The notes under the pieces were generated by a model, which was given only the letters and a program-made list of their open reading frames with translations, did no database searches and was not told the origin of the DNA. The position numbers and the translations under genes were made by a program. DNA of 58,702 nt. Origin: Planotetraspora silvatica. Lineage in GTDB: Bacteria; Actinomycetota; Actinomycetes; Streptosporangiales; Streptosporangiaceae. Positions 35,255 to 46,243 of the stretch are shown one piece after another. Where the stretch lies: assembly GCF_016863315.1 (NCBI RefSeq), contig NZ_BOOQ01000061.1, positions 1-58,702 of the forward strand, in the 5' to 3' direction. The number at the start of each line of letters is the position of its first letter. The first letter of the stretch is position 1.

Positions 35255-36607
35255 ATGCGACGCGAACCCAACCGGCTGCTCCAGCAGCACCTGGCCGAAG
35301 CGGGCCTGTCCCGCAAGGGGCTGGCGAGCCGGCTCAACGATCTCGGCTCCGCCCGTGGGCTGACCGGGATGAGATATGACCATGGTTCGGTGCTGCGCTG
35401 GGCGGGTGGCCAGCGCCCGCGCGATCCGGTTCCCGGCCTGCTGGCGGAGATCTTTTCGCTGCGGCTCGGGAGGCCGGTGTCCATGGAGGACATCGGCATG
35501 CCACGCGGAGCAGTCCCTCTCGACCTCGGACAGGAGTTCCCCCATTCGTGGGAGGAGGGTGTGGCAGGCGTGACAGCACTGTGGAAGGCCGACGTCGAGC
35601 GGCGCAGGTTCCTGCTCGATTCCACCTTCGCTCTGGGAGCGGGCTCCGCCGGGATCGCCCGCTGGCTGACGGTCCCGGCGCAGGACCGACTCTCCGCGAA
35701 CGGCCCGCGCAGGGTGGGCGTCTCCGACGTGACCGCGATTCACGAGGTCACGCGTTCGTTCAGTGAGCTGGACAACCGGTTCGGCGGCGGCAGCATTCGC
35801 GGACCGGTCGTGAAATATCTCGATACGGCGGTCGCGCCTCTCCTGCAGAACGGCTCGTACGGCGAGGCCACCGGGCGGGCGCTCGCCACCGCGGCGGCCG
35901 AGCTCACCCGGCTCGCCGGCTGGATGGCCTACGACCTCGAGCAGCACGGCCTGGCCCAGCGTTATCTGATCCAGGCGCTCGGGCTGGCCCGCGGCGCGGG
36001 CGACCACGGTCTCGGCGGGGAGATACTCGCCGGCATGAGCCACCAGGCCCTCTACATCGGGCAGCCCCGTCACGGCCTCGACCTCGCGCGGGCGGCCACG
36101 ATGGCGGCCACCCGGTCAGGGATCTTCTCCCTGCTGGCCGAGGCCCACGTGCAGGAGGCGCACGCGTTCGCCCAACTCGGCGACGGTCCGTCGTGCGCCG
36201 CCTCGCTGCACGAGGCGGAGAAGGCCTTCGACCGGCGCTCGCCGCAGGACGAGCCCCGATGGATCGCCTACTTCGACGAGGCCTATCTCGCGGCCAAGTC
36301 GGCCCACTGCCTCCGCGACCTCGGTGACGGGGCGGCGGCCGTACGGCATGCGCGGCGGTCGCTGCGGATGGACGGCCGGTTCGTGCGGGGCCGGATGTTC
36401 AACCTCTCGCTCCTGGCGTCCGCGCTCGTGCAGCAGGGCGACCTGGAGGAGGCGTGCATGGCGGCCGGCGCCGCGTTCGACCTCGCCAGGAGTCTCCAGT
36501 CCGTACGGACCAGGTCGTACGTCGACGACTTACGCAAGCGGCTCGAGCCGTACGCCGGAGAGCCGCAAGTGGCGGACCTGCTGGGCCGCAACGGCGTCCC
36601 CGTGTGA
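35255..36607 (+). CDS. XRE-like TPR transcriptional regulator
   Basis: 450-aa protein. The N-terminal 90 residues resemble the helix-turn-helix of actinobacterial XRE/NsdA-type regulators (LLQQHLAEAGLSRKGLASRL, GSVLRWAGGQRPRDPVP). The rest is helical TPR-like (YLIQALGLARGAGDHGLGGE, SLLAEAHVQEAHAFAQLG, AYFDEAYLAAKSAHCLRDLG). Streptomyces relatives influence antibiotic production and sporulation; the target here is unknown. ATG 35255 has GAGGAGA upstream, with a TATAAAG box near 35203. Confidence 0.82.
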   Translation: MRREPNRLLQQHLAEAGLSRKGLASRLNDLGSARGLTGMRYDHGSVLRWAGGQRPRDPVPGLLAEIFSLRLGRPVSMEDIGMPRGAVPLDLGQEFPHSWEEGVAGVTALWKADVERRRFLLDSTFALGAGSAGIARWLTVPAQDRLSANGPRRVGVSDVTAIHEVTRSFSELDNRFGGGSIRGPVVKYLDTAVAPLLQNGSYGEATGRALATAAAELTRLAGWMAYDLEQHGLAQRYLIQALGLARGAGDHGLGGEILAGMSHQALYIGQPRHGLDLARAATMAATRSGIFSLLAEAHVQEAHAFAQLGDGPSCAASLHEAEKAFDRRSPQDEPRWIAYFDEAYLAAKSAHCLRDLGDGAAAVRHARRSLRMDGRFVRGRMFNLSLLASALVQQGDLEEACMAAGAAFDLARSLQSVRTRSYVDDLRKRLEPYAGEPQVADLLGRNGVPV

Positions 36608-36761
36608 CGACCCGGGCTCCGGACGGGCATCCGGGAGGCCCGCTTTCGCCTGGTAGGGGAGTTAACGAGTTGCCAGATTTACCCAAGCAGGCGGAGTGGA
36701 GGCTTGAGCGGGAGCAGTCCGCCGGAGAGGCTGACGGCCATCCGACACTCGGGGGACCGAC

Positions 36762-37373
36762 ATGAAGCCACTCCTTGTTCTGCTGGCCGGCACGGCCATC
36801 GCCGCCGGCCCCACGGCCGCCTTCGCCGGGACGTTGCCGCCACCGCCGCAACCGTCCGGCGTGACGGCGACCACTCCGGTCGCCAAGGTCAATCCGGCCG
36901 ATCAGGTTGCTCCGGGGACTCAAGCCGCTTCGGGTGCTCGGCCGCTCCCGGGCGTCGCTCCGGCGCCTCCGGTCGCCCCCGCGGCTCAGGCGCCTCCGGG
37001 CGTGGCCGCAACCGCTCCGGCGGCTGTGACCAATCGGGTCACGAAGATCCGTCCCATCGCGACTCGCACGCGGGCGCTGATCCTGACCTACGCCGCCGGG
37101 GAGACGGCCAAGCCGGAGCGCTACTCGGTTCTGAACTGCCCGGCGACATTCGGGACCCTGCGTGAGCGAGACGAGGCGTGCGTCGTCGTGAACCGGGTCA
37201 ACGGCGACCTGACCCAGCTCAAGCCGAGCCAGAACACCTTCTGCCCCATGATGTTCAGCCCGGTCACGGTGACGGCCAACGGGATCTGGGACGGTCGCTA
37301 CGTCGACTTCAAGCACACCTTCGGCAACGCCTGCGAGATGCACTCGGCCACCGGCACCATCTTCGACATCTGA
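36762..37373 (+). CDS. subtilisin inhibitor-like (SSI, I16) secreted protease inhibitor
   Basis: 203-aa exported protein. A signal peptide (KPLLVLLAGTAIAAGPTAAFAG) is followed by a Pro/Ala/Val-rich linker of about 65 residues, then an SSI domain from about residue 100: LILTYAAGE, LNCPATFGT, ACVVVNRVNGDLTQL, and the reactive loop CPMMFSP with Met at P1, ending VDFKHTFGNAC. SSI proteins block extracellular subtilisins and trypsin-like enzymes. The long linker is unusual, since classic SSI has only a short propeptide. Confidence 0.9.
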   Translation: MKPLLVLLAGTAIAAGPTAAFAGTLPPPPQPSGVTATTPVAKVNPADQVAPGTQAASGARPLPGVAPAPPVAPAAQAPPGVAATAPAAVTNRVTKIRPIATRTRALILTYAAGETAKPERYSVLNCPATFGTLRERDEACVVVNRVNGDLTQLKPSQNTFCPMMFSPVTVTANGIWDGRYVDFKHTFGNACEMHSATGTIFDI

Positions 37374-37429
37374 TCGCGCCGGCCACGGTGGGCCGTGATC
37401 CGGCAGCGCGGGCAGAGTAATGTTCGGGC

Positions 37430-38392
37430 ATGTTCGCCGTGACCGCTACACAGACAGACCCGGACAACCCTCTCAAGGGACTGACGCTGGGTGACCGGCC
37501 CGAGCCGACGGTCCCCGAGGGCTGGACGACGATCACCGTCAAGGCCACCGCGCTGAACCACCATGACCTGTGGACGCTCAAGGGGGTGGGCATCAGCCAG
37601 GATCGCCTGCCCATCATCCTCGGATGCGACGCCGCGGGCGTGGACGAGAACGGCGACGAGGTCATCGTTCATTCGGTGATCGGCACCCCGATCAACGGGG
37701 ACGAGACCCTCGACCCGCGGCGCTCGCTCCTGTCGGAGACCTACGACGGAACGTTCGCGGAGAAGGTGACCGTTCCCGCGGGCAACGTGGTGCCCAAGCC
37801 CGCCGCGATCACGTTCGAGGAGGCGGCCTGCCTGCCCACCGCCTGGCTGACGGCCTATCGCATGCTCTTCGACAAGGCGGCCCTCCAGCCCGGCTCGACG
37901 GTCCTCGTCCAGGGAGCGGGAGGCGGCGTGGCCACCGCCCTCATCGCGCTCGGGCGGGCCGGAGGGTTCCGGATGTGGGCGACGAGCCGTTCGGAGGAGA
38001 AGCGGGCCAGGGCCCTCGAACTCGGCGCGGACCGGGTCTTCGAGACCGGAGCCCGCCTGCCCGAGCGGGTCGACGCCGTCATGGAGACCGTGGGCGAGGC
38101 GACCTGGGCGCACTCGCTGAGCTCGCTTCGTCCCGGCGGCAAGATCGTCATCAGCGGAGCGACGAGCGGCATGGTGGCCCCCACGCAGTTGGCCCAGGTG
38201 TTCTTCCTGCAGAAGTCGATCATCGGTTCCACGATGGGGACTCGGGATCAACTTGCCAGGCTCGCCGTCTTCCTGGAGCAGACCGGACTGCGGCCGGTGA
38301 TCGACCGCGTGCTCCCGCTGGCCCAGGCCGAGGACGGGTTCGCCGCGATGCACCGCGGCGACATCTTCGGAAAGATCGTCTTCACCGTGTGA
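37430..38392 (+). CDS. zinc-binding alcohol dehydrogenase/quinone oxidoreductase family protein
   Basis: 320-aa MDR enzyme: a GroES-like N-terminal half (ATALNHHDLWTLKGVGI, GCDAAGVDENGDEVIVHSV) and a Rossmann half with VLVQGAGGGVATALIALG. The catalytic zinc Cys and the structural four-Cys lobe are not evident, so it is probably of the NADPH quinone reductase type. Substrate unknown. It starts 56 bp after the SSI gene. Confidence 0.85.
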   Translation: MFAVTATQTDPDNPLKGLTLGDRPEPTVPEGWTTITVKATALNHHDLWTLKGVGISQDRLPIILGCDAAGVDENGDEVIVHSVIGTPINGDETLDPRRSLLSETYDGTFAEKVTVPAGNVVPKPAAITFEEAACLPTAWLTAYRMLFDKAALQPGSTVLVQGAGGGVATALIALGRAGGFRMWATSRSEEKRARALELGADRVFETGARLPERVDAVMETVGEATWAHSLSSLRPGGKIVISGATSGMVAPTQLAQVFFLQKSIIGSTMGTRDQLARLAVFLEQTGLRPVIDRVLPLAQAEDGFAAMHRGDIFGKIVFTV

Positions 38393-38411
38393 CCCGCGCC
38401 CGGCGTGCTCG

Positions 38412-38552
38412 CTACTCGCGTCCGCTGGTGGCGAGCGCGTCCGGGCTCCGGCCGCCTGGTTCGCGGGGATCAGGGTGGTTCTCCGGCGGCGCCTCACGCC
38501 GCGGCGGAGGTGGTTGCCGGAGAAACGGGTCGCGCCAGCCGTACGGACTCAT
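38412..38552 (-). CDS. 46-aa Pro/Arg-rich small protein
   Basis: Read directly from the DNA: ATG 38552, TAG 38412-38414, with AAAGGGG five bases before the start. The peptide begins MSPYGWRDPFLRQPPPP and is rich in Pro, Arg and Glu, probably disordered. It starts 27 bp after the padR stop on the same strand, so it could be the third gene of the DUF4097-padR operon. No homologue recognised. Confidence 0.4.
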   Translation of the reverse strand: MSPYGWRDPFLRQPPPPRREAPPENHPDPREPGGRSPDALATSGRE

Positions 38553-38579
38553 CGTCGCCCCTTTCCGCGAGCAGAGTGA

Positions 38580-39371
38580 TCAGGGGCGGAGGACGTCGCG
38601 GATGCGGGCCGCCGCCTCGTCGAGGATGACCTGGCACTCCGCCACGGTTTCGTCGGTGAGCACGCCCTCGCCGGCCTCCTGGCGGACCCGCCCGATGAAG
38701 TCGGCCAGCGCGCGCCCCAGTTCGGCGTCGTGGGCGAGCCCGCCCTGCCTGGCGAAGGACCGGCCGGTGATCGACCAGGCCTCCTCCCAGGTGCGGCGCC
38801 ACTCACGCTGCCAGCGATCGGCCTCGTTGCGCCACTGCTGGCGCTGGTGGCGCCACTCGTCCTTGTGCTGGCGCCATTCGTCCCTCGCCTGCTGACGCTG
38901 GCGCCTCCACTCTTCCTTCTGCTCGCGCCAGGCGTCGCGGGACTCGTGCGAGTGCGGGCCCCGGGATTCGCCCGCGGAGTCGTGGTTGATGTCCCTGGCC
39001 ATCTGGGTGAGCTCCTGGCGGAGGGAGCGCACGGTCTGCCGTACGTCCTCCTTGACCTCACGCGCGATGTCCTGGACGGATGCGGTGATCTCCCGCTCCA
39101 GCTCGGCGAGCTCGTCCATCCGCTCGTTGAGCTCGTTTCTGCCTCGATCGGTCAGGGTGAAGACCTTCTTGCCCTCCACGACCTCGTGGGTGACCAGGCC
39201 TTCCTCCTCCAGCCTCGCCAGGCGCGGGTAGATCGTGCCGGGCGAGGGGGAGTAGACGCCGAGGAAGCGGTCCTGCAGAAGCCGGATCACCTCGTAGCCG
39301 TGCCGTGGACTCTCCTCAAGGAGCTTCAGCAGGTACAGCCGGAGCCGTCCGTGGCCGAACACCGGGCTCAT
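38580..39371 (-). CDS. PadR-family regulator with Trp-rich coiled-coil
   Basis: 263-aa regulator. The N-terminal PadR winged helix is clear (LRLYLLKLLEESPRHGYEVI, SPGTIYPRLARLEEEGLV). A long helical part follows; between residues 148 and 199 Trp recurs at 148, 155, 166, 173, 180, 187, 191, 195 and 199, mostly in steps of 7 then 4, within Arg/Gln/Glu-rich sequence. The C-terminal 50 residues form another helical domain. It overlaps the DUF4097 gene by 4 bp (ATGA), so the two are coupled, and it may repress its own operon. Confidence 0.88.
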   Translation of the reverse strand: MSPVFGHGRLRLYLLKLLEESPRHGYEVIRLLQDRFLGVYSPSPGTIYPRLARLEEEGLVTHEVVEGKKVFTLTDRGRNELNERMDELAELEREITASVQDIAREVKEDVRQTVRSLRQELTQMARDINHDSAGESRGPHSHESRDAWREQKEEWRRQRQQARDEWRQHKDEWRHQRQQWRNEADRWQREWRRTWEEAWSITGRSFARQGGLAHDAELGRALADFIGRVRQEAGEGVLTDETVAECQVILDEAAARIRDVLRP

Positions 39372-40189
39372 GCTCTCTCCTCGTTCGCTGCGCCGCCGGA
39401 CTGCCTGCTCAGCAGGGTGACGTCGCCGGACACCGTGTTGGCCGACACACGGGCCATGCCGCCGCCGAGCCGTCCGGTGAGCGACCTCACTCCCGGGCGC
39501 TTCTGGTTGTCGAGGTCGGGGAAGGCCGACTCGACCCTGCCGGAACTCGAGCGCATGGACACGTCGCTGTCCACCGTCTGCTGGAGCCGTACGACCACGG
39601 AGCCGGACACGCTGTTCAGCGTGACATCGCCGGTGGGGGTGAGCTCCAGATCGGTGGTGATCCGGCCGGAGACGGTGTTGGCGCGCAGACGGTGCGGCAC
39701 CCCTGCGGCGACGGTCAGGTCACCGGAGATGCTGCTGAAGGACAGATTGCCCGCGAGGCCGCGGCTCTCCACCGATCCGGAGACCGTCTCGGCGTGAACG
39801 TCGCCGCTCACGCCGTCGAGGACGATTTCGCCGGAGACGCTCTTGACGTTCGTCCGCCCCTCGAAGCCGGCCACCACGGCGGACGCGGAGATCACGCCGA
39901 CCTGCACCGGGCAGTCCTTCGGCACGGTGAGCGTGAGCGTCGTGTTCCGCGAGCCGGGACGGAGCCAGCCGAGGATTCCGTCCCAGGTCAGGTCCTTGTA
40001 GGTGACGACGAGCCGGCCGTCGTCCTCGTGGGTGACCAGCAGGGGTGGCGTGCCGATGTCCGTCACCTCGAGACTGGGCGGCCCGTCACTGGCGAGCACT
40101 GCCAGCCGTCCGGCCACGATGCGGACGCTCAGTTGGCTGACAGGGGCGAACGTGAGCTGTTCGGGCTTCTCGATCGTCCAATGGGGCAT
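39368..40189 (-). CDS. DUF4097 beta-strand repeat protein
   Basis: 273-aa protein built of short beta repeats with the recurring motif SVSGxV (VKSVSGEIVLDGVSGDVHAE, ETVSGSVESRGL, SSISGDLTV, NTVSGRITTDL, NSVSGSVVV, NTVSGDVTLL), a right-handed beta-helix-like fold of the DUF4097/adhesin family. No signal peptide or membrane segment is seen, so it is probably cytoplasmic. It is the first gene of the DUF4097-padR operon. Confidence 0.88.
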   Translation of the reverse strand: MPHWTIEKPEQLTFAPVSQLSVRIVAGRLAVLASDGPPSLEVTDIGTPPLLVTHEDDGRLVVTYKDLTWDGILGWLRPGSRNTTLTLTVPKDCPVQVGVISASAVVAGFEGRTNVKSVSGEIVLDGVSGDVHAETVSGSVESRGLAGNLSFSSISGDLTVAAGVPHRLRANTVSGRITTDLELTPTGDVTLNSVSGSVVVRLQQTVDSDVSMRSSSGRVESAFPDLDNQKRPGVRSLTGRLGGGMARVSANTVSGDVTLLSRQSGGAANEERA

Positions 40190-40221
40190 TGCACGGCCCT
40201 TCCAACGCGAGGTCGCCGATC

Positions 40222-40300
40222 TCCGGGGGACCGGCAGCAGTGCTGTCTATAAACACGATATGTCGCGTTGCTGGAAAGTCAAGATGTATCGCGTTTCCGC
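40222..40300 (-). promoter_or_regulatory. promoter and possible PadR operator
   Basis: On the minus strand TTGACT (about 40278-40273), 16 bases, then TATCGT give a fair sigma-70 promoter for the DUF4097-padR operon. Two direct copies of TCGCGTT (40263-40269 and 40289-40295), each preceded by ATGT or ATGTA, flank the -35 box and are candidate regulator sites. Confidence 0.4.
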
Positions 40301-40307
40301 CGCCCGC

Positions 40308-40481
40308 TCAGTCGTCCTCGTCGAGCCGGGCCAGCCAGGTGGCCAGTCGTTCGACGGGGATCTCGAACTCCGGGTTGAGGTCGACGAACTCGCGCAGCCG
40401 CTCGGCCAGCCAGCTCACGCTGACCTCCTCGTCGCCGCGCCGGTCGACGAGTTCCTCGATGCCCCTGTCCGTGAAGTACAT
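40308..40481 (-). CDS. DUF6104 family small protein
   Basis: 57-aa protein read from the DNA, too short for routine calling. It begins MYFTDRGIEELVDRRGDEEV and ends with ATWLARLDEDD; the middle has SWLAERLREFVDLNPEFE. This is the conserved actinobacterial DUF6104 family of unknown function. ATG 40481 has GGAG seven bases upstream. It lies downstream of kgd on the same strand, past a terminator. Confidence 0.85.
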   Translation of the reverse strand: MYFTDRGIEELVDRRGDEEVSVSWLAERLREFVDLNPEFEIPVERLATWLARLDEDD

Positions 40482-40500
40482 GGTGTTGCTCCAATTACGG

Positions 40501-40535
40501 GGAAGTCCCCCACAGTGAAACCGTGGGGGACTTCC
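40501..40535 (-). terminator. terminator after kgd
   Basis: A perfect 13-bp stem, GGAAGTCCCCCAC with its complement, and a 9-nt loop. It starts 20 bp past the kgd stop and separates it from the DUF6104 gene. The T-run is poor. Confidence 0.75.
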
Positions 40536-40554
40536 GTGTGCGTACGCCTTCGGA

Positions 40555-44262
<3,708 letters not shown>

Positions 44263-44574
44263 GGCGGAAACCGCCTTCTTCCGCAGATGGGCGTTGTTGT
44301 TTTAGAACCGGTCCAAGGCTACTCGCCCTGGGCAGTGTGGTGCGCCCGTCGGGGCCCAGGTCCTGGCCCATCGTCCCAGGATCGATCAAAGAGGTCAGGC
44401 GCGAGTAGTCCGTCTGGGTGGTGAGGCCGCGCTTACTGAATGGTCATGTCTCGGCCGTGACGCGCGTTTTCGGCCGAAATGATTACATTCCGGTGATCCG
44501 GCCCGCCCGATCGTGATGTTTCGCGCAGGCCGGTTCCGCCGGGCCTTCGGTGGGAGGATTCGGGTGGCGGAGGT
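44263..44574. other. 312-bp gap upstream of kgd
   Basis: No coding frame is convincing here. It must hold the kgd promoter. Visible structure: a perfect 12-bp palindrome TTTCGGCCGAAA at 44468-44479, and GC-rich inverted repeats around 44325-44385 built of CTGGGC/GCCCAG and CCTGG/CCAGG. Confidence 0.5.
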
Positions 44575-45216
44575 TCAGCCGATCAGCCGGCTTTCGATCC
44601 GGACCTCTGGGGTGATCGCGGCGAGCAGTCCGGAAAGCTCGTCTCCCGCCGCGGCCAGTTCGTCCGACGAGAGCGGCTCGAGCCGTTCGAGCAGGAACAG
44701 GGCGTCCACGGTCTCCTCGGTGATCCGGGTGCGGACGCATTGCCGCCAGTTCCACCTCCGGCAGGTGACGCCCGTGTCGTCACGCCAGACCACCTCGCCG
44801 ATCTCGGGGTCGCCGAGTGCCTCCTCGGACGGCTCGTCGCCGGCGGCGCGGATGAGGCGGGCGGCCCCGTCGTAGCGGCGCAGATCCTCCCCGCCGATCG
44901 GCAGGCCGTGCCGTACGGACACGGTGTTGTAGGCGTCGACGACCAGGTTGATCTCCGGGAGCGGCATCCGGCGGACGAGGGCGTCGACCGACGGCCGGGT
45001 CCGCTGGGGCTTGGCGCCGAAGGCGCGATAGGCCGCGCGCCACGCCTCGACCTTCTCGTGGTCGGTCGGCACGGCCTGGGCGGCCGCAGCCGCCAGCCAC
45101 TCGCGCGACCTGTCGTCCGTCGGCCCGTTACTCAGGCCGTAGGCGCAGATGGCGAGCACGGTGAAGTCGGGACGCAGGCGTCGTACCGCCTCGTCTATCT
45201 GGATTTCCTCGATCAC
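44575..45216 (-). CDS. B3/4 domain protein (PheT-related)
   Basis: 213-aa protein of the B3_4 family, which resembles the editing domain of phenylalanyl-tRNA synthetase beta but stands alone. Motifs: WRAAYRAFGAKPQRTRPSVD, PEINLVVDAYNTVSVRHGLP, GDPEIGEVVWRDDTGVTCRR and NWRQCVRTRITEET. It may act on tRNA or a free amino-acid adduct; the role is unproven. GTG 45216 is the best start. It is divergent from the winged-helix regulator. Confidence 0.85.
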   Translation of the reverse strand: MIEEIQIDEAVRRLRPDFTVLAICAYGLSNGPTDDRSREWLAAAAAQAVPTDHEKVEAWRAAYRAFGAKPQRTRPSVDALVRRMPLPEINLVVDAYNTVSVRHGLPIGGEDLRRYDGAARLIRAAGDEPSEEALGDPEIGEVVWRDDTGVTCRRWNWRQCVRTRITEETVDALFLLERLEPLSSDELAAAGDELSGLLAAITPEVRIESRLIG

Positions 45217-45253
45217 GCGGTCCAGCCTACGGCCGGGCGCCGGGTCGCCATTA

Positions 45254-45288
45254 TTGCAAATGAAAGTTTGCAAAGAGGTCTTTGCGAA
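45254..45288 (+). promoter_or_regulatory. three phased TTGCAAA operator repeats
   Basis: TTGCAAA at 45254, TTGCAAA at 45268 and TTGCGAA at 45282, in exact 14-bp steps, 16-50 bp before the ATG of the winged-helix regulator. They suit dimers binding on nearly one face and probable autoregulation. The same gap serves the divergent B3/4 gene. Confidence 0.6.
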
Positions 45289-45303
45289 GTTAGGCTCACG
45301 GAC

Positions 45304-45864
45304 ATGAGTGATGAGGTCTTCCATGTGAGCGATCCGCGGACGCTCAAGGCGGTGGCTCATCCCCTCCGGGTGCGCCTGCTGGGAGCGCTGCGGTTCGACG
45401 GGCCCGCGACGGCCACCGAGCTGGGGGCCCGATTCGGGGAGAGCTCGGGATCGACGAGCTATCACCTGAGGCAGCTCGCCCGGTACGGCTTCGTCGTGGA
45501 GGACGCGGAGCAGCGGGATCGCCGCGAGCGGCGATGGCGGGCCGTCCATCGGATGACGTCGTGGAGCAACGCCGAGATGGCGGCGACCCCCGAGGGTCGT
45601 GAGGCGTCGGCCTTCTTGAGCCGGCGCCAGGTCGAGGTGCTGACGGACGCCGCGGAGACGTTCGAGCGGGATCGGGACTCCTGGGGTCCGGAGTGGATCG
45701 AGGTCGCCGGGATGTCCGACGACGTCGTACGGCTGTCGCCGGCGTCGGTGGCCTCGTTGTCCGAGCGGATGTGGGCCATGCTCCGGGAGGCGGCGGACCG
45801 GGACAAGGACGCTCCCGACGCCCGTCCCGTGTCGGTCTTCCTCGCCGCCCACCCCCGCCCCTGA
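45304..45864 (+). CDS. ArsR-like winged-helix regulator (HTH_20)
   Basis: 186-aa regulator. The N-terminal winged helix shows DPRTLKAVAHPLRVRLLGAL, TATELGARFGESSGSTSYHL and RQLARYGFVVEDAEQRDRRE. The C-terminal helical half is that of actinobacterial regulators commonly paired with MFS exporters. The frame is open far upstream, but ATG 45304 fits the domain. The MFS gene follows, but 353 bp of repeat array B separate the two. Confidence 0.88.
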   Translation: MSDEVFHVSDPRTLKAVAHPLRVRLLGALRFDGPATATELGARFGESSGSTSYHLRQLARYGFVVEDAEQRDRRERRWRAVHRMTSWSNAEMAATPEGREASAFLSRRQVEVLTDAAETFERDRDSWGPEWIEVAGMSDDVVRLSPASVASLSERMWAMLREAADRDKDAPDARPVSVFLAAHPRP

Positions 45865-45879
45865 CCGCCCCCTTTCCCC

Positions 45880-46243
45880 GTGATCATGCACGGGTTCGTG
45901 GATGGGGCCGCTGAGCTGGCCCTTGACCGCGCGTGATCATGCACAGGTTCGGCGGGATGTGCTGTGAGCTGGGCGAAAGCCGTACGTGATCATGCGCACA
46001 TTCGGCAAAACCATGCGTGACCTGCGCCGACATCCTCCGTGATCATGCAATCCGGTCCGGGGCCCGGACTAAGTGCATGATCACAAACCGAGAAACCGCA
46101 GACCAGGGGTCGTGCCGCCGAAGGTGTGCATGATCACGCAACGTGAAGCCGCTGCTCAGCCGGGTCATCGCCGAACATGTGCATGATCACGGCGGGAGCC
46201 GTGGCAGGTGAGAGGCCATGATCAAGAAAGTGAGCATGATCAC
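45880..46243. repeat. 53-bp phased repeat array B, head to head
   Basis: Direct copies of GTGATCATGC start at 45880, 45933, 45986 and 46039; inverted copies (GCATGATCAC) end at 46084, 46137, 46190 and 46243. All steps are exactly 53 bp. The junction 46039-46084 is a hairpin whose ends are GTGATCATGC and GCATGATCAC and whose middle pairs GTCCGG with CCGGAC. The first unit is preceded by CCTTTCCCC, as in array A. The last inverted copy lies inside the MFS reading frame. Confidence 0.92.

Noticed and set aside
44575-45891. 438-codon form of the B3/4 protein
   Set aside because: The first 225 residues are antisense to the winged-helix regulator; GTG 45216 gives the family length.
45880-46243. 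Replication origin iterons or DnaA boxes
   Set aside because: The cores are not DnaA boxes (TTGTCCACA type), there is no dnaA, dnaN or rep gene near, and the same repeat occurs at two other loci.
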